Positions 10,233 to 18,378 of a DNA stretch of 64,000 nt are shown piece after piece. Origin of the DNA: URNF01 sp045634325 (GTDB lineage Bacteria; Bacillota; Clostridia; Oscillospirales; Acutalibacteraceae); the NCBI GenBank assembly GCA_045634325.1, contig JAZRAA010000034.1:75309-139308 (forward strand), given 5' to 3'. A program made the position numbers and the translations under genes. Each line of letters begins with the position of its first letter. The first letter of the stretch is position 1. The notes beneath the pieces were generated by a model. That model did no database searches. It had not been told where the DNA came from and worked only from the letters and a program-made list of their open reading frames with translations.

Positions 10233-10246
10233 TAAACGCGCGTTTA
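10233..10246. promoter_or_regulatory. 14-bp palindromic candidate operator
   Basis: TAAACGCGCGTTTA is a perfect palindrome touching the upstream edge of the -35 box of the sugar-uptake promoter. Its size and CG centre resemble LacI-family operators, but no regulator gene is adjacent, so the binding protein is unknown. Its position just upstream of -35 could also suit an activator. Confidence 0.5.
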
Positions 10247-10362
10247 AAAGCGCACGCGCGATATAGAGAAAACACTGCATGAAAATTGGGCATTATCACC
10301 AAAAAGTAAGTTCTTTTTTTGGAATAATCAATGTGCCGGCAGATTTTATCGAAAAATGTAAC

Positions 10363-10402
10363 AAAAAAACGACCGCAAAGCGTATATCACGCTTTGCGGT
10401 CG
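10363..10402 (-). terminator. intrinsic terminator after the Thr-repeat lipoprotein gene
   Basis: A perfect 13-bp stem (CGACCGCAAAGCG paired with its complement, 7-nt loop) is followed on the minus strand by seven T. It begins 14 bp past the stop at 10416 and separates the two minus-strand operons. Confidence 0.92.
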
Positions 10403-10415
10403 TATGTAAAACATA

Positions 10416-11216
10416 TTACGGCAACGTTTTTGCCGGTTGCAACGGTGACCAACCCGAAGTGTTGTAATAACTCTTAGAAGTTGTCGCCTGCGTGGTAGTG
10501 GTGGTAGTAGTGGCGGCAGTAGTAGATGCCTCTACAGATGCGGAAGTGGTGGTCGCATCCGTTGCGGTTGTCTCGGTGCTCATTGTAGTTGTCCCCTCAC
10601 CCGCGGTGGTCGTCTCAATACCCGTCGAAGTTGTCGACGCTTCGGTAGTGTCTGCGGTTGTAGTCGCCTGCGTAATCACACTGATAGAGGTAGCAGGCGC
10701 CTGCGTGGTAACCACGCTCGCACTGGTAACAACACTCGCCGAGGTTTGCGGCTTGCCCTGTGCATCCGTCTTGGTTACAACGGTGGTTTGCGTAACGGGA
10801 ACACCCGTCGTGACAGGTTTACCCTGCGTATCGGTCTTGGTTACGGCAGATGCTTCCGTCACAGGAACATACGTCGTCACCGGTGTGCCTTGCGCATCGG
10901 TTTTTGTGACGGTAACCACCTCGGTAACGGTCACATACGTCGTCATCGGTTTGCCGTTGTTATCGGTCACGGTGACATACGTCGTCTGTGTAACGCCGTT
11001 TGCGTCGGTCACCGCAACGTCGGTCATCACCGGCTTGCCGTTACCGTCGGTAACGGTCACATAGGTCGTTTCCGGTATCAACAAACCCACATCAATCTCG
11101 ATGGTGTTCTTTTTAGTTGTGGTGGTGGCCGCAGTGTCGCTTTGTGCACTTTTACACGCCGTGAAAACAGTAAGCAACAGCATCACACACACCAGCAAAA
11201 TTACCGTTTTTTTCAT
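10416..11216 (-). CDS. Thr/Val-rich repeat lipoprotein, function unknown
   Basis: This 266-residue product has a lipoprotein signal with lipobox FTAC (Cys21), so it should be anchored on the outer face of the membrane. After an acidic-neutral start comes a repetitive region of about six imperfect units. They follow the pattern TTYVTVT, a short D/N-G-K or D-A-Q-G-K turn, then PV/PM. The C-terminal third is almost only Thr, Ser, Ala and Glu, ending YYNTSGWSPLQPAKTLP. Such Thr tracts suit a wall-spanning stalk or an O-glycosylated region (inference). It starts 24 bp after the one-TM protein gene and shares its promoter. I do not recognise a family. Confidence 0.75.
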   Translation of the reverse strand: MKKTVILLVCVMLLLTVFTACKSAQSDTAATTTTKKNTIEIDVGLLIPETTYVTVTDGNGKPVMTDVAVTDANGVTQTTYVTVTDNNGKPMTTYVTVTEVVTVTKTDAQGTPVTTYVPVTEASAVTKTDTQGKPVTTGVPVTQTTVVTKTDAQGKPQTSASVVTSASVVTTQAPATSISVITQATTTADTTEASTTSTGIETTTAGEGTTTMSTETTATDATTTSASVEASTTAATTTTTTTQATTSKSYYNTSGWSPLQPAKTLP

Positions 11217-11240
11217 GGTTTTTCCTCCTGCTTTTGTGAG

Positions 11241-12128
11241 TTATTCGGATGCAGATTCCGAGCCGACACCGACCACCGTGAAGTGTCCGTCCGCTCGTTT
11301 GAGAATGAAAATCTGCGCAAAATCCGCCATATCTGCGGTGGGTGGGATGGTATCGCCCCGTTCATCCACCTCTAATTTGTTAATCGAAACATATCCGATG
11401 CGCACCCAATATTCACTACCATGGCGGCGAATCGTATCAATCACCGGCTCATACAACGTGTTGATGAAGTTGAACGGAATATAGTAGCAAGCATTCGCCT
11501 CGCTGTATTCCACATCGTCTTCGCCCAGCGTGCGATGATTGAGAACCGCATCTTTGCCGAACAGATACCGATAGGAATCTTCCACTTCGGCAACCGACAC
11601 TACCAAGCGGCTGTTGCCGTCCAATTCATAAGCGGTGTTATCATCCTTTTCGCGCAACATACGCACCCGCTCAGCCTCAGTAATACGCCACACGGCAGCA
11701 CGCAACAACTCATCGAAATCCGCCTCGTTGATGTCTTCAAATTCAGGCACAGGATTGTAGGTGGTGATGGGTTTCAAAAAGTAAGAAATTTCATCTCTGA
11801 GCTTTGTGTCGTCTGCAATCTCATGCACAAAATTCACACCGACACCAACAATTGCCACCACGCCGATAATCGCCAAAATGCTCATTAAAAAGCCAACCGG
11901 CGCCGCCCATTTATACCGTCCGCGACGGTTACCATATTTGCTCACACGGGCATTTCTCTCCGCTTCTCGTGCTTTAAGTTTTTGCGCATATGCGACCAAT
12001 TTCTGCTTTTTCTGTTTTTCTTTTGCGGCAGCTTTTTCTGCTTTTTTCACGGTTTTTTCTTCCGTATCCGACACCACGGGTTGCGCCGCTGTGTCACAAG
12101 CAGTTCCTACCTTTTTCCAATCAGCCAT
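11241..12128 (-). CDS. single-pass membrane protein with Lys/Ala/Glu-rich cytoplasmic tail, function unknown
   Basis: The product is 295 residues. Residues 1-73 are highly charged (KKAEKAAAKEKQKKQKLVAYAQKL) and probably a cytoplasmic coiled coil. One membrane helix spans about 74-100 (WAAPVGFLMSILAIIGVVAIV). The extracellular 195 residues mix helices and strands with no motif I know. The ATG follows AGGAGG by about 10 nt. It is co-transcribed with the Thr-repeat lipoprotein, hinting at one cell-surface function. No enzyme signature is visible. Confidence 0.75.
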   Translation of the reverse strand: MADWKKVGTACDTAAQPVVSDTEEKTVKKAEKAAAKEKQKKQKLVAYAQKLKAREAERNARVSKYGNRRGRYKWAAPVGFLMSILAIIGVVAIVGVGVNFVHEIADDTKLRDEISYFLKPITTYNPVPEFEDINEADFDELLRAAVWRITEAERVRMLREKDDNTAYELDGNSRLVVSVAEVEDSYRYLFGKDAVLNHRTLGEDDVEYSEANACYYIPFNFINTLYEPVIDTIRRHGSEYWVRIGYVSINKLEVDERGDTIPPTADMADFAQIFILKRADGHFTVVGVGSESASE

Positions 12129-12165
12129 GAAGGATTTTCCTCCTGCTTTTCATAATTACTATGTC

Positions 12166-12194
12166 AGTATACCATACTTTTTCTGTTTTGCCAA
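12166..12194 (-). promoter_or_regulatory. sigma-A promoter of the one-TM protein / lipoprotein operon
   Basis: Minus strand TTGGCA (12194-12189), 17-bp spacer, TATACT (12171-12166). It lies about 38 bp before the start codon. Confidence 0.75.
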
Positions 12195-12221
12195 CTACTT
12201 TTTATACTAGAAAATAATGAC

Positions 12222-12254
12222 AAAAAACCGCACAGCGTGGCTGTGCGGTTTTTT
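12222..12254. terminator. bidirectional terminator downstream of pnp
   Basis: CCGCACAGC and its complement form a 9-bp core stem around GTG, flanked by six A on one side and six T on the other. It serves pnp on the minus strand, and the symmetric tracts could also stop plus-strand transcription. Confidence 0.9.
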
Positions 12255-12264
12255 AATCACAATA

Positions 12265-14457
12265 TTAGTCTTCGCGGCGAGGTGCACGACGATCGCGGCG
12301 GAAACCGCCTTCACGACGAGGTGCGCGAGGTGCGTCAGACACGGTGTTCTCGGGAACAAGGCCTTCCACCTCGATAAGTGCATCACGGCGAGAGAGGTTG
12401 AGTCTGCCCTGTTCGTCAATTTCAGTCACTTTAACCATGACTTCATCGCCGACAGAAACAACGTCTTCCACGGTGTCCACACGTTTGACATCCAAACGGC
12501 TGATGTGTACCAAGCCCTCTTTGCCGGGGGCAATTTCCACAAACGCACCGAAGGTCATCAAGCGGGTCACACGGCCCTTGTAAATCGCACCGATTTCGGG
12601 GTCTTTCGCGATGGTTTCCACCACCATGAGCGCACGCTGTGCATCTTCACTGTTGAGCGCAGAGATAAACACGCTGCCGTCTTCTTCGATGTCGATTTTG
12701 CAGTTGCATTCCGCTTGGATTTTCTGAATCACGCTGCCACCTTTACCGATGACTTCACGGATTTTGTCCACATCAATCTTGGTGCCGACCATTTTGGGCG
12801 CATATTTGGACAATTCAGCACGCGGTTCTGCAATCACAGGCAGCATCACGTCGTCCAAAATGTGCATACGAGCAGTGTAGGTCTTATCCAACGCTTCACG
12901 GATGATAGCGGGGGTCAAACCATGCACTTTGAGGTCCATTTGGATAGCGGTGATACCTTTTTTGGTACCGCCCACTTTAAAGTCCATATCGCCAAAGAAG
13001 TCTTCCAAGCCCTGAATGTCCACCATGGTCATAAAGCGGTCGCCTTCGGTCACAAGACCGCAAGAAATACCCGCAACAGGCGCTTTAATCGGCACACCGG
13101 CATCCATCAATGCCAGGGTAGAACCACAGATGGAAGCCTGCGAGGTGGAGCCGTTGGAGGACAACACTTCGCTGACCAAACGGATGGTGTAGGGGAATTC
13201 CTCTGCCGACGGCAGAACCGGTACCAACGCACGTTCCGCAAGCGCGCCGTGACCGATTTCACGACGGCCGGGGCCACGAGAAGGTTTGGTTTCGCCGACC
13301 GAATAGGACGGGAAGTTATAGTGATGCATATAGCGTTTTTCGGTCTCGTCATCCAAGCCGTCCAGCAACTGTGCGTCACCGGAAGAACCCAAAGTTGCCA
13401 CGGTCAACACCTGTGTCTGACCACGGGTGAACATACCGCTACCATGTGCACGGGGCAACAAGGAAACTTCTGCGTTGAGCGGACGGATTTCGTTGATGCC
13501 ACGGCCGTCAACACGTTTGCCGTCATCCAACAGCCAGCGACGAACAACGTATTTCTGCAATTTATACAAGCATTCGTCGATTTTGCCAATTTCTTCGGGA
13601 TACACTTCGTCAAATTTCGCGTGTACCTCATCATAAACCGGCAACAAACGCTCGTCGCGCACCAATTTGTCATCGGTGTCCAGTGCATAGCGCACCTTTT
13701 CAATGGCGAATTCTTTAATTGCCTCAAACATCTCGGGTGCGGGGTCGTTAGAGGTGAAGGGGAATTTCTCTTTACCGATTTCAGCAACAATGCTGTTGAT
13801 AAAACGCACGACCTCTTGGTTGGCTTCATGACCGAACATGATAGCGTCAAACATGGTGTCGTTGTCGATTTCGTTAGCGCCCGCTTCAATCATCGCCACC
13901 AAATCAGCGGTAGAAGCGACGGTCACGTGCATTTCGGAGCGTTTTTCCTCCTCAGCGGTGGGGTTGATGACAAATTTGCCGTCTACCATACCGACCACAA
14001 CGCCGGAAATGGGGCCTTCCCACGGAATATCGGAGATAGCGATGGCGATGGAAGCACCAATCATAGCGGTGGTTTCCGGCGCGCAATCGGGGTCAACCGA
14101 CATCACGGTGCAAACAATGGAAACATCGTTGCGCATATCTTTGGGGAACAAAGGACGGATGGGACGGTCAATCACACGAGAGGTCAAAATCGCCTTTTCG
14201 CTCGGACGAGCTTCACGGCGCTGGAAAGAGCCGGGGATTTTGCCGATCGCATAATGCTTCTCTTCATAATCCACGGAAAGCGGGAAGAAGTCCACGCCCT
14301 CACGGGGTTTTGCGGAAGCGGTCACGTTACAAAGGATGGACGTTTCGCCGTAGCGCACCATACAGGAACCGCTGGACAGCTGTGCCATTTTGCCGGTCTC
14401 CACTTTGAGCGGTCTGCCGGCGAGGGTTGTTTCAAATACTCTGTACTTTTCGAACAT
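12265..14457 (-). CDS. pnp: polynucleotide phosphorylase
   Basis: This is a 3'-5' phosphorolytic exoribonuclease involved in mRNA decay. The 730 residues carry the family order: RNase PH domain 1, the all-helical linker, RNase PH domain 2 (around GRGINEIRPL onward), a KH domain with IGKGGSVIQ, and an S1 domain (YKGRVTRLMTFGAFVEI). A short Arg-rich tail (RREGGFRRDRRAPRRED) follows, likely adding RNA affinity. The start MFEKYRVFETTLAGRPL fits the family, and AGGAGG precedes the ATG. It lies downstream of rpsO, the conserved rpsO-pnp order. Confidence 0.98.
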   Translation of the reverse strand: MFEKYRVFETTLAGRPLKVETGKMAQLSSGSCMVRYGETSILCNVTASAKPREGVDFFPLSVDYEEKHYAIGKIPGSFQRREARPSEKAILTSRVIDRPIRPLFPKDMRNDVSIVCTVMSVDPDCAPETTAMIGASIAIAISDIPWEGPISGVVVGMVDGKFVINPTAEEEKRSEMHVTVASTADLVAMIEAGANEIDNDTMFDAIMFGHEANQEVVRFINSIVAEIGKEKFPFTSNDPAPEMFEAIKEFAIEKVRYALDTDDKLVRDERLLPVYDEVHAKFDEVYPEEIGKIDECLYKLQKYVVRRWLLDDGKRVDGRGINEIRPLNAEVSLLPRAHGSGMFTRGQTQVLTVATLGSSGDAQLLDGLDDETEKRYMHHYNFPSYSVGETKPSRGPGRREIGHGALAERALVPVLPSAEEFPYTIRLVSEVLSSNGSTSQASICGSTLALMDAGVPIKAPVAGISCGLVTEGDRFMTMVDIQGLEDFFGDMDFKVGGTKKGITAIQMDLKVHGLTPAIIREALDKTYTARMHILDDVMLPVIAEPRAELSKYAPKMVGTKIDVDKIREVIGKGGSVIQKIQAECNCKIDIEEDGSVFISALNSEDAQRALMVVETIAKDPEIGAIYKGRVTRLMTFGAFVEIAPGKEGLVHISRLDVKRVDTVEDVVSVGDEVMVKVTEIDEQGRLNLSRRDALIEVEGLVPENTVSDAPRAPRREGGFRRDRRAPRRED

Positions 14458-14593
14458 ACTACTTGTACCTCCTGTAAAATTATATTTCTACGAAGGGAGC
14501 GGTTATTTAGCAATAAAACCAATGCTGTTGGTGTTTTTGACAGCACTCGTTTCACTGCTAAACCCGTTTTCCTTCGTGATTTCAAAGCAACGA

Positions 14594-14623
14594 GAGGCAG
14601 GTGGGATGATTCCCACCTGCCTC
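14594..14623 (-). terminator. hairpin between rpsO and pnp
   Basis: A 13-bp perfect stem with a 4-nt loop sits 11 bp after the rpsO stop. The minus-strand sequence after it lacks a clean T-run, so it may be a leaky attenuator or an RNase processing site rather than a full terminator. Structured elements in this interval are known from the E. coli rpsO-pnp operon. Confidence 0.6.
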
Positions 14624-14633
14624 ATAGGTGCGA

Positions 14634-14900
14634 TTATTTACGCAGACCCAGTCTTTCAATCAACGCACGATAGCGGTTGATATCTTTCTTTTTCAAGTAT
14701 TCGAGCAAGTTGCGACGATGACCGACCATCTTCAACAAACCACGGTTGGAGTGGAAGTCTTTCTTGTGCACTTTCAAGTGCTCGGTCAGGTCCTTAATGC
14801 GTTTGGTCAAAACAGCAACCTGAACCTCGGGGGAACCGGTATCGCCTTCGTGGGTCGCGTATTCCTGCATGATAGCAGTTTTCTCTTCGGGTAACATCAT
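14634..14900 (-). CDS. rpsO: 30S ribosomal protein S15
   Basis: This 88-residue protein matches S15 in length and sequence, with the rRNA-binding signature HKKDFHSNRGLLKMVGHRR and the ending RYRALIERLGLRK. Two adjacent ATGs (14900, 14897) follow GAGGTGAAAGACT; the family would accept either. It is the promoter-proximal gene of rpsO-pnp. Confidence 0.98.
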   Translation of the reverse strand: MMLPEEKTAIMQEYATHEGDTGSPEVQVAVLTKRIKDLTEHLKVHKKDFHSNRGLLKMVGHRRNLLEYLKKKDINRYRALIERLGLRK

Positions 14901-15017
14901 AGTCTTTCACCTCTTCAAATATTTTCGTGCAACGCAGTGTCGGGTCATGGTGATTCTCAAAAGAGCAGCCGCCGCGAACCGCGTAACCGAATGCACTGCC
15001 TTTTCGACAGCCCTAAC

Positions 15018-15046
15018 ACTATACCACACCTTTTCCAATTTGTAAA
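15018..15046 (-). promoter_or_regulatory. rpsO promoter
   Basis: Minus strand TTTACA (15046-15041), 17-bp spacer, TATAGT (15023-15018). The leader to rpsO is a little over 100 nt. Confidence 0.7.
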
Positions 15047-15093
15047 TAGTAATTTAAAAATATTTTTCCCACCCGTATTCTCCGCAAATTTGT

Positions 15094-15122
15094 TTGCTTT
15101 TTTCGTCAAAACAGTGTATACT
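15094..15122 (+). promoter_or_regulatory. candidate asnB promoter
   Basis: TTGCTT (15094-15099), 17-bp spacer, TATACT (15117-15122). The -35 box is only half-matched. It is divergent from the rpsO promoter. Confidence 0.6.
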
Positions 15123-15154
15123 TACTGTGAATAGCTTACTTAGGAGTGTAATAT

Positions 15155-16981
15155 ATGTGCGGATTTTGCGGTTTCACCGGTGAATTGACCGACAGAGAAA
15201 CCTTTTTGAAAGAAATGACCGAAAAAATCACCCATCGTGGTCCCGATTCGGACGGCTATTATCTGGGTGACGGCATTGCCATGGGCTTTCGCCGATTGAG
15301 CATTATCGACTTGGAAGCGGGGCATCAACCGTTATATAACGAAGACAACACCTTGGTGTTGACCTTCAACGGCGAGATTTACAACTACCGCGATCTGCGC
15401 GCACAACTGCTGGAAGCAGGACATACCTTCGCCACCGAAAGTGACAGCGAGGTGTTATTGCACGGATTTGAGCAGTGGGGCGAAGAATTGTTGCCCAAAC
15501 TGCGTGGTATGTTCGCATTTGCCATCTGGAACACGCAAACAGGCGATTTGTTCATCGCACGCGACTATTTCGGTATCAAACCGATGCACTACACCCGCTT
15601 ATCCGACGGCAGACTGGTGTACGGCTCTGAAATCAAGTCCATTCTCGCCCATCCCGACGTGCAAAAAGTATTCAACAAATCTGCACTGGACAAGTATCTC
15701 TCTTTCCAATACGCCGTTCCCACCGAAACCTTCTTTAAAAACATTTTCTGCCTCCCCCCTGCACATTTTCTGTGGTTTAAAGACGGTGAAATCACCGTTT
15801 CTCGCTATTGGGACCCGCTGTTTACCCCTGATGAAAACATGACACTCGAACAGGCTGTGGATGCTATCGACGAGGTGTTCACCGACTCGGTGGAAGCACA
15901 CCGTATCAGTGACGTAGAGGTGGGTTGCTTCTTATCCAGCGGCGTGGATTCCAGTTTTGTCGCCTCCTATTTCGGCGGGCAAAAGGCGTTCACCGTGGGC
16001 TTTGACAACGGCGCACATTACAACGAAAGCACCTACGCCGCCGAACTCGCAAAAGAGGTCGGTATTGATCATCGCGTGCATCTCATTGGAGAAGATGAAT
16101 ATTGGGAAGCGCTGCCCAAGGTGCAATATTATCTCGACCAACCGCTCGCTGACCCTGCTTGCATTGCTTTGTATTTCGTTTCCAAACTGGCGGCAGAACA
16201 CGTCAAGGTGGTATTGTCGGGTGAGGGCGCCGACGAATTGTTCGGCGGCTATCGTATCTACCACGAGCCCTTCTCCCTGCGCAGTTACCAAAAACTCCCC
16301 CGCTTTGTGCGTAAAGCGGCAGCGGCTTTGGTGTCGTTGTTGCCGGATGTCAAAGGCAAATCCTTCATACAACGTGGTGCAAAGACGTTGGAAGAACGGT
16401 TTATCGGCAACGCCAACATGTTCTCTCAAAAAGAGAAAACCAAATTGCTCAAAAACATCCCCGCCACCTCCCCGATACAGTATACGGCGGAATATTACGA
16501 TAAGACCAAGGGGCAAGACGACGTCACCCGCATGCAGTATTTAGATATCAATCGCTGGATGGTGGGCGATATTCTGCTCAAAGCCGACCGCATGAGTATG
16601 GCGCACTCACTCGAGTTGCGTGTGCCGTTCCTCGACAAAAAAGTGTTCGAAGTGGCGGCACGCATTCCCGTCAAACACCGCATCGGCGGCGGTACCACCA
16701 AATACGCTATGCGCCTTGCCGCTATGCGCCATATCCCCGAATCCTCCGCCAGCAAACCCAAACTCGGTTTCCCTGTCCCCATCCGTGTTTGGTTGCGGCA
16801 ACAAAAATACTATGCTATCGTCAAAGCGGCGTTCCTGTCTGACACCGCTTCGCAATTCTTCAACACCAAACAACTGGTCAAATTGTTAGATGCGCATTTT
16901 AACGGAAAAAAGGACAACAGCCGTAAAATCTGGACGGTGTATATGTTCTTGGTTTGGTACGGCGTATATTTCGGTGAATAA
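15155..16981 (+). CDS. asnB: asparagine synthase (glutamine-hydrolysing)
   Basis: It converts aspartate, ATP and glutamine to asparagine. The 608-residue product begins MCGFCGF, so Cys2 is the amidotransferase nucleophile after Met removal. The class II glutaminase domain covers roughly residues 1-190 (HRGPDSDGYY, FNGEIYNYRDLR). The synthetase domain follows, with the PP-loop SSGVDSS and the later GEGADELFGGYRIY. AGGAG lies 10 nt before the ATG. It is probably followed in one transcript by the DUF4830 and pseudouridine-synthase genes, since no terminator is visible between them. Confidence 0.97.
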   Translation: MCGFCGFTGELTDRETFLKEMTEKITHRGPDSDGYYLGDGIAMGFRRLSIIDLEAGHQPLYNEDNTLVLTFNGEIYNYRDLRAQLLEAGHTFATESDSEVLLHGFEQWGEELLPKLRGMFAFAIWNTQTGDLFIARDYFGIKPMHYTRLSDGRLVYGSEIKSILAHPDVQKVFNKSALDKYLSFQYAVPTETFFKNIFCLPPAHFLWFKDGEITVSRYWDPLFTPDENMTLEQAVDAIDEVFTDSVEAHRISDVEVGCFLSSGVDSSFVASYFGGQKAFTVGFDNGAHYNESTYAAELAKEVGIDHRVHLIGEDEYWEALPKVQYYLDQPLADPACIALYFVSKLAAEHVKVVLSGEGADELFGGYRIYHEPFSLRSYQKLPRFVRKAAAALVSLLPDVKGKSFIQRGAKTLEERFIGNANMFSQKEKTKLLKNIPATSPIQYTAEYYDKTKGQDDVTRMQYLDINRWMVGDILLKADRMSMAHSLELRVPFLDKKVFEVAARIPVKHRIGGGTTKYAMRLAAMRHIPESSASKPKLGFPVPIRVWLRQQKYYAIVKAAFLSDTASQFFNTKQLVKLLDAHFNGKKDNSRKIWTVYMFLVWYGVYFGE

Positions 16982-17023
16982 ACGCCCGCTCGCGTGCATA
17001 TAGATAGGACACACTGAAAAGGG

Positions 17024-17479
17024 GTGTCCGATATGTTTGTATTTGCTTGTAAAACCACCAAAAAACAACTGGCTTGGGCGGCTGTGTGCGGTTGCTTGAC
17101 CATTGCCATTCTGTTGACCGTTTCGCTGTCGCCTGTGCAAACCACCGTTACCACCAACGCTGACCCTTATACGGTTACCTCTGCCGAAGAGGGCGCCGCA
17201 TTTCTGCGGCAACGCGGCTATGAGGTGTCCGGCGGAGACGTGCGGGAAATCCGCTTGCCCGACGAATTGGACGATACGCTTTCCGCTTATGCGGCACTGT
17301 TAAAAGAAAAGGGTATCGACATTACGCAGTATCTCGGCAAACGGGTCAAATATCGTACCTACACCGTGGAAAACCACGAGAGCGGTAACGCAACCGCACA
17401 TCTGTATATCTACAAAGACACCGTTATTGCCGGTGATATTACGGTGGACGGTGTACCCACCATTTTGGATAAAGGATGA
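17024..17479 (+). CDS. DUF4830 family membrane-anchored protein
   Basis: The product is 151 residues: a short cytoplasmic start, one membrane helix (about 14-33), then a small extracytoplasmic domain. The pattern GYEV, EIRLP, KEKGIDITQYLGKRVKYRTY, GDITVDG fits DUF4830, whose function is unknown. AGGGG lies 10 nt before the ATG. The gene overlaps the next one by 4 bp (ATGA), so the two are translationally coupled, though no functional link is obvious. Confidence 0.8.
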   Translation: MSDMFVFACKTTKKQLAWAAVCGCLTIAILLTVSLSPVQTTVTTNADPYTVTSAEEGAAFLRQRGYEVSGGDVREIRLPDELDDTLSAYAALLKEKGIDITQYLGKRVKYRTYTVENHESGNATAHLYIYKDTVIAGDITVDGVPTILDKG

Positions 17480-18201
17480 TACCATTGCAACGCTTGGATA
17501 AGTATATTTGTTCACAAACCATGCAGAGCCGTCGTCAAGCCGACGGCTCTATTCGTCGTGGTCGAGTTACGGTGAACGGCGAGGTGTGTAAAGACCCGTC
17601 CCGCAAAATCGACACCGACACCGCAAAAATTTGTGTGGACGGCAAATTACTGACCTACGCAAAATTCGTGTATTACATGTTGCACAAACCTGCGGGCATT
17701 TTGTGCGTTTCCCGCGACCCGAAAGCCAAAACGGTGGTGGATTTGCTCAAATCGGACGACCGCCGCAAAGATATTTTCCCTGCGGGCAGATTGGACAAGG
17801 ATACCACCGGACTGGTACTGCTCACCGACGACGGCGACCTTGCGCACCGCATTCTTGCACCGAAAAATCATATCATGAAACGCTACCACGCCGTTCTGGA
17901 CGGGCCCATAGAGGACAAGCATATCACCGCTTTCAAAAACGGCATCACATTAGCTGACGGCACCCCCTGTCTGCCCGCCGACCTCACCGTTTTGGAAAAC
18001 GGCGAAAATCCACTGGTGGAAATCACGATATGCGAGGGAAAATACCACCAAATCAAGCGCATGTTCGGTGTGATAGACCGTGGTGTGAACAGCCTCAAAC
18101 GACTTTCAATGGGTGGATTGCAGTTAGACGAAAATCTGAAAGAATGTGAATACCGTTCACTCGATGAGCAGGAAATTTCCTTGCTATTCAAGGAATGTTG
18201 A
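17476..18201 (+). CDS. rsuA: RsuA-family 16S rRNA pseudouridine synthase
   Basis: It probably isomerises one uridine in 16S rRNA (U516 in E. coli). The 241-residue protein has an N-terminal S4 RNA-binding domain (RLDKYICSQTMQSRRQ, residues 6-21) and the catalytic motif GRLDKDTTGL with Asp107. The family ending EGKYHQIKRMFG is also present. Length is close to E. coli RsuA (231). The exact target base is inferred from family, so other RsuA/RluB-type targets remain possible. Confidence 0.9.
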   Translation: MIPLQRLDKYICSQTMQSRRQADGSIRRGRVTVNGEVCKDPSRKIDTDTAKICVDGKLLTYAKFVYYMLHKPAGILCVSRDPKAKTVVDLLKSDDRRKDIFPAGRLDKDTTGLVLLTDDGDLAHRILAPKNHIMKRYHAVLDGPIEDKHITAFKNGITLADGTPCLPADLTVLENGENPLVEITICEGKYHQIKRMFGVIDRGVNSLKRLSMGGLQLDENLKECEYRSLDEQEISLLFKEC

Positions 18202-18271
18202 AAACTATTTGTGCAATTTGCCATTATCCAAAATAGATAAAAAATGCTGAAAAGTTTGTATGAATTGCGAC

Positions 18272-18300
18272 TAGTCAATTGGTAAAAATGTTGGTATACT
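18272..18300 (+). promoter_or_regulatory. ugpC promoter with overlapping palindromes
   Basis: TAGTCA (18272-18277), 17-bp spacer, TATACT (18295-18300). GACTAGTC (18269-18276) overlaps the -35 box, and the 13-bp palindrome GGTATACTATACC (18293-18305) covers the -10 box, so repressor control is possible. Confidence 0.6.
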
Positions 18301-18378
18301 ATACCATGAACGATAAGTGGGTAATTTGCTCGCTGTCAATTCTGTCGGGTGATCGACAACAAAAACGGAGGTCAAATT

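Noticed and set aside
10520..11080. Regular short repeats suggesting CRISPR or a satellite
   Set aside because: They are in frame, imperfect and encode the Thr-rich lipoprotein; spacing and sequence are not those of a CRISPR array.
14458..14530. A separate pnp promoter with TATAAT next to the ribosome site
   Set aside because: No acceptable -35 box lies 16-18 bp upstream, and the start would fall almost on the ribosome site.
12217..14673. An 818-codon open frame opposite pnp (and similar long antisense frames opposite gdhA, the GH36 gene and the sugar operon)
   Set aside because: They mirror strongly coding genes on the other strand, lack ribosome sites and give unnatural, His/Phe/Val-rich products with no family.
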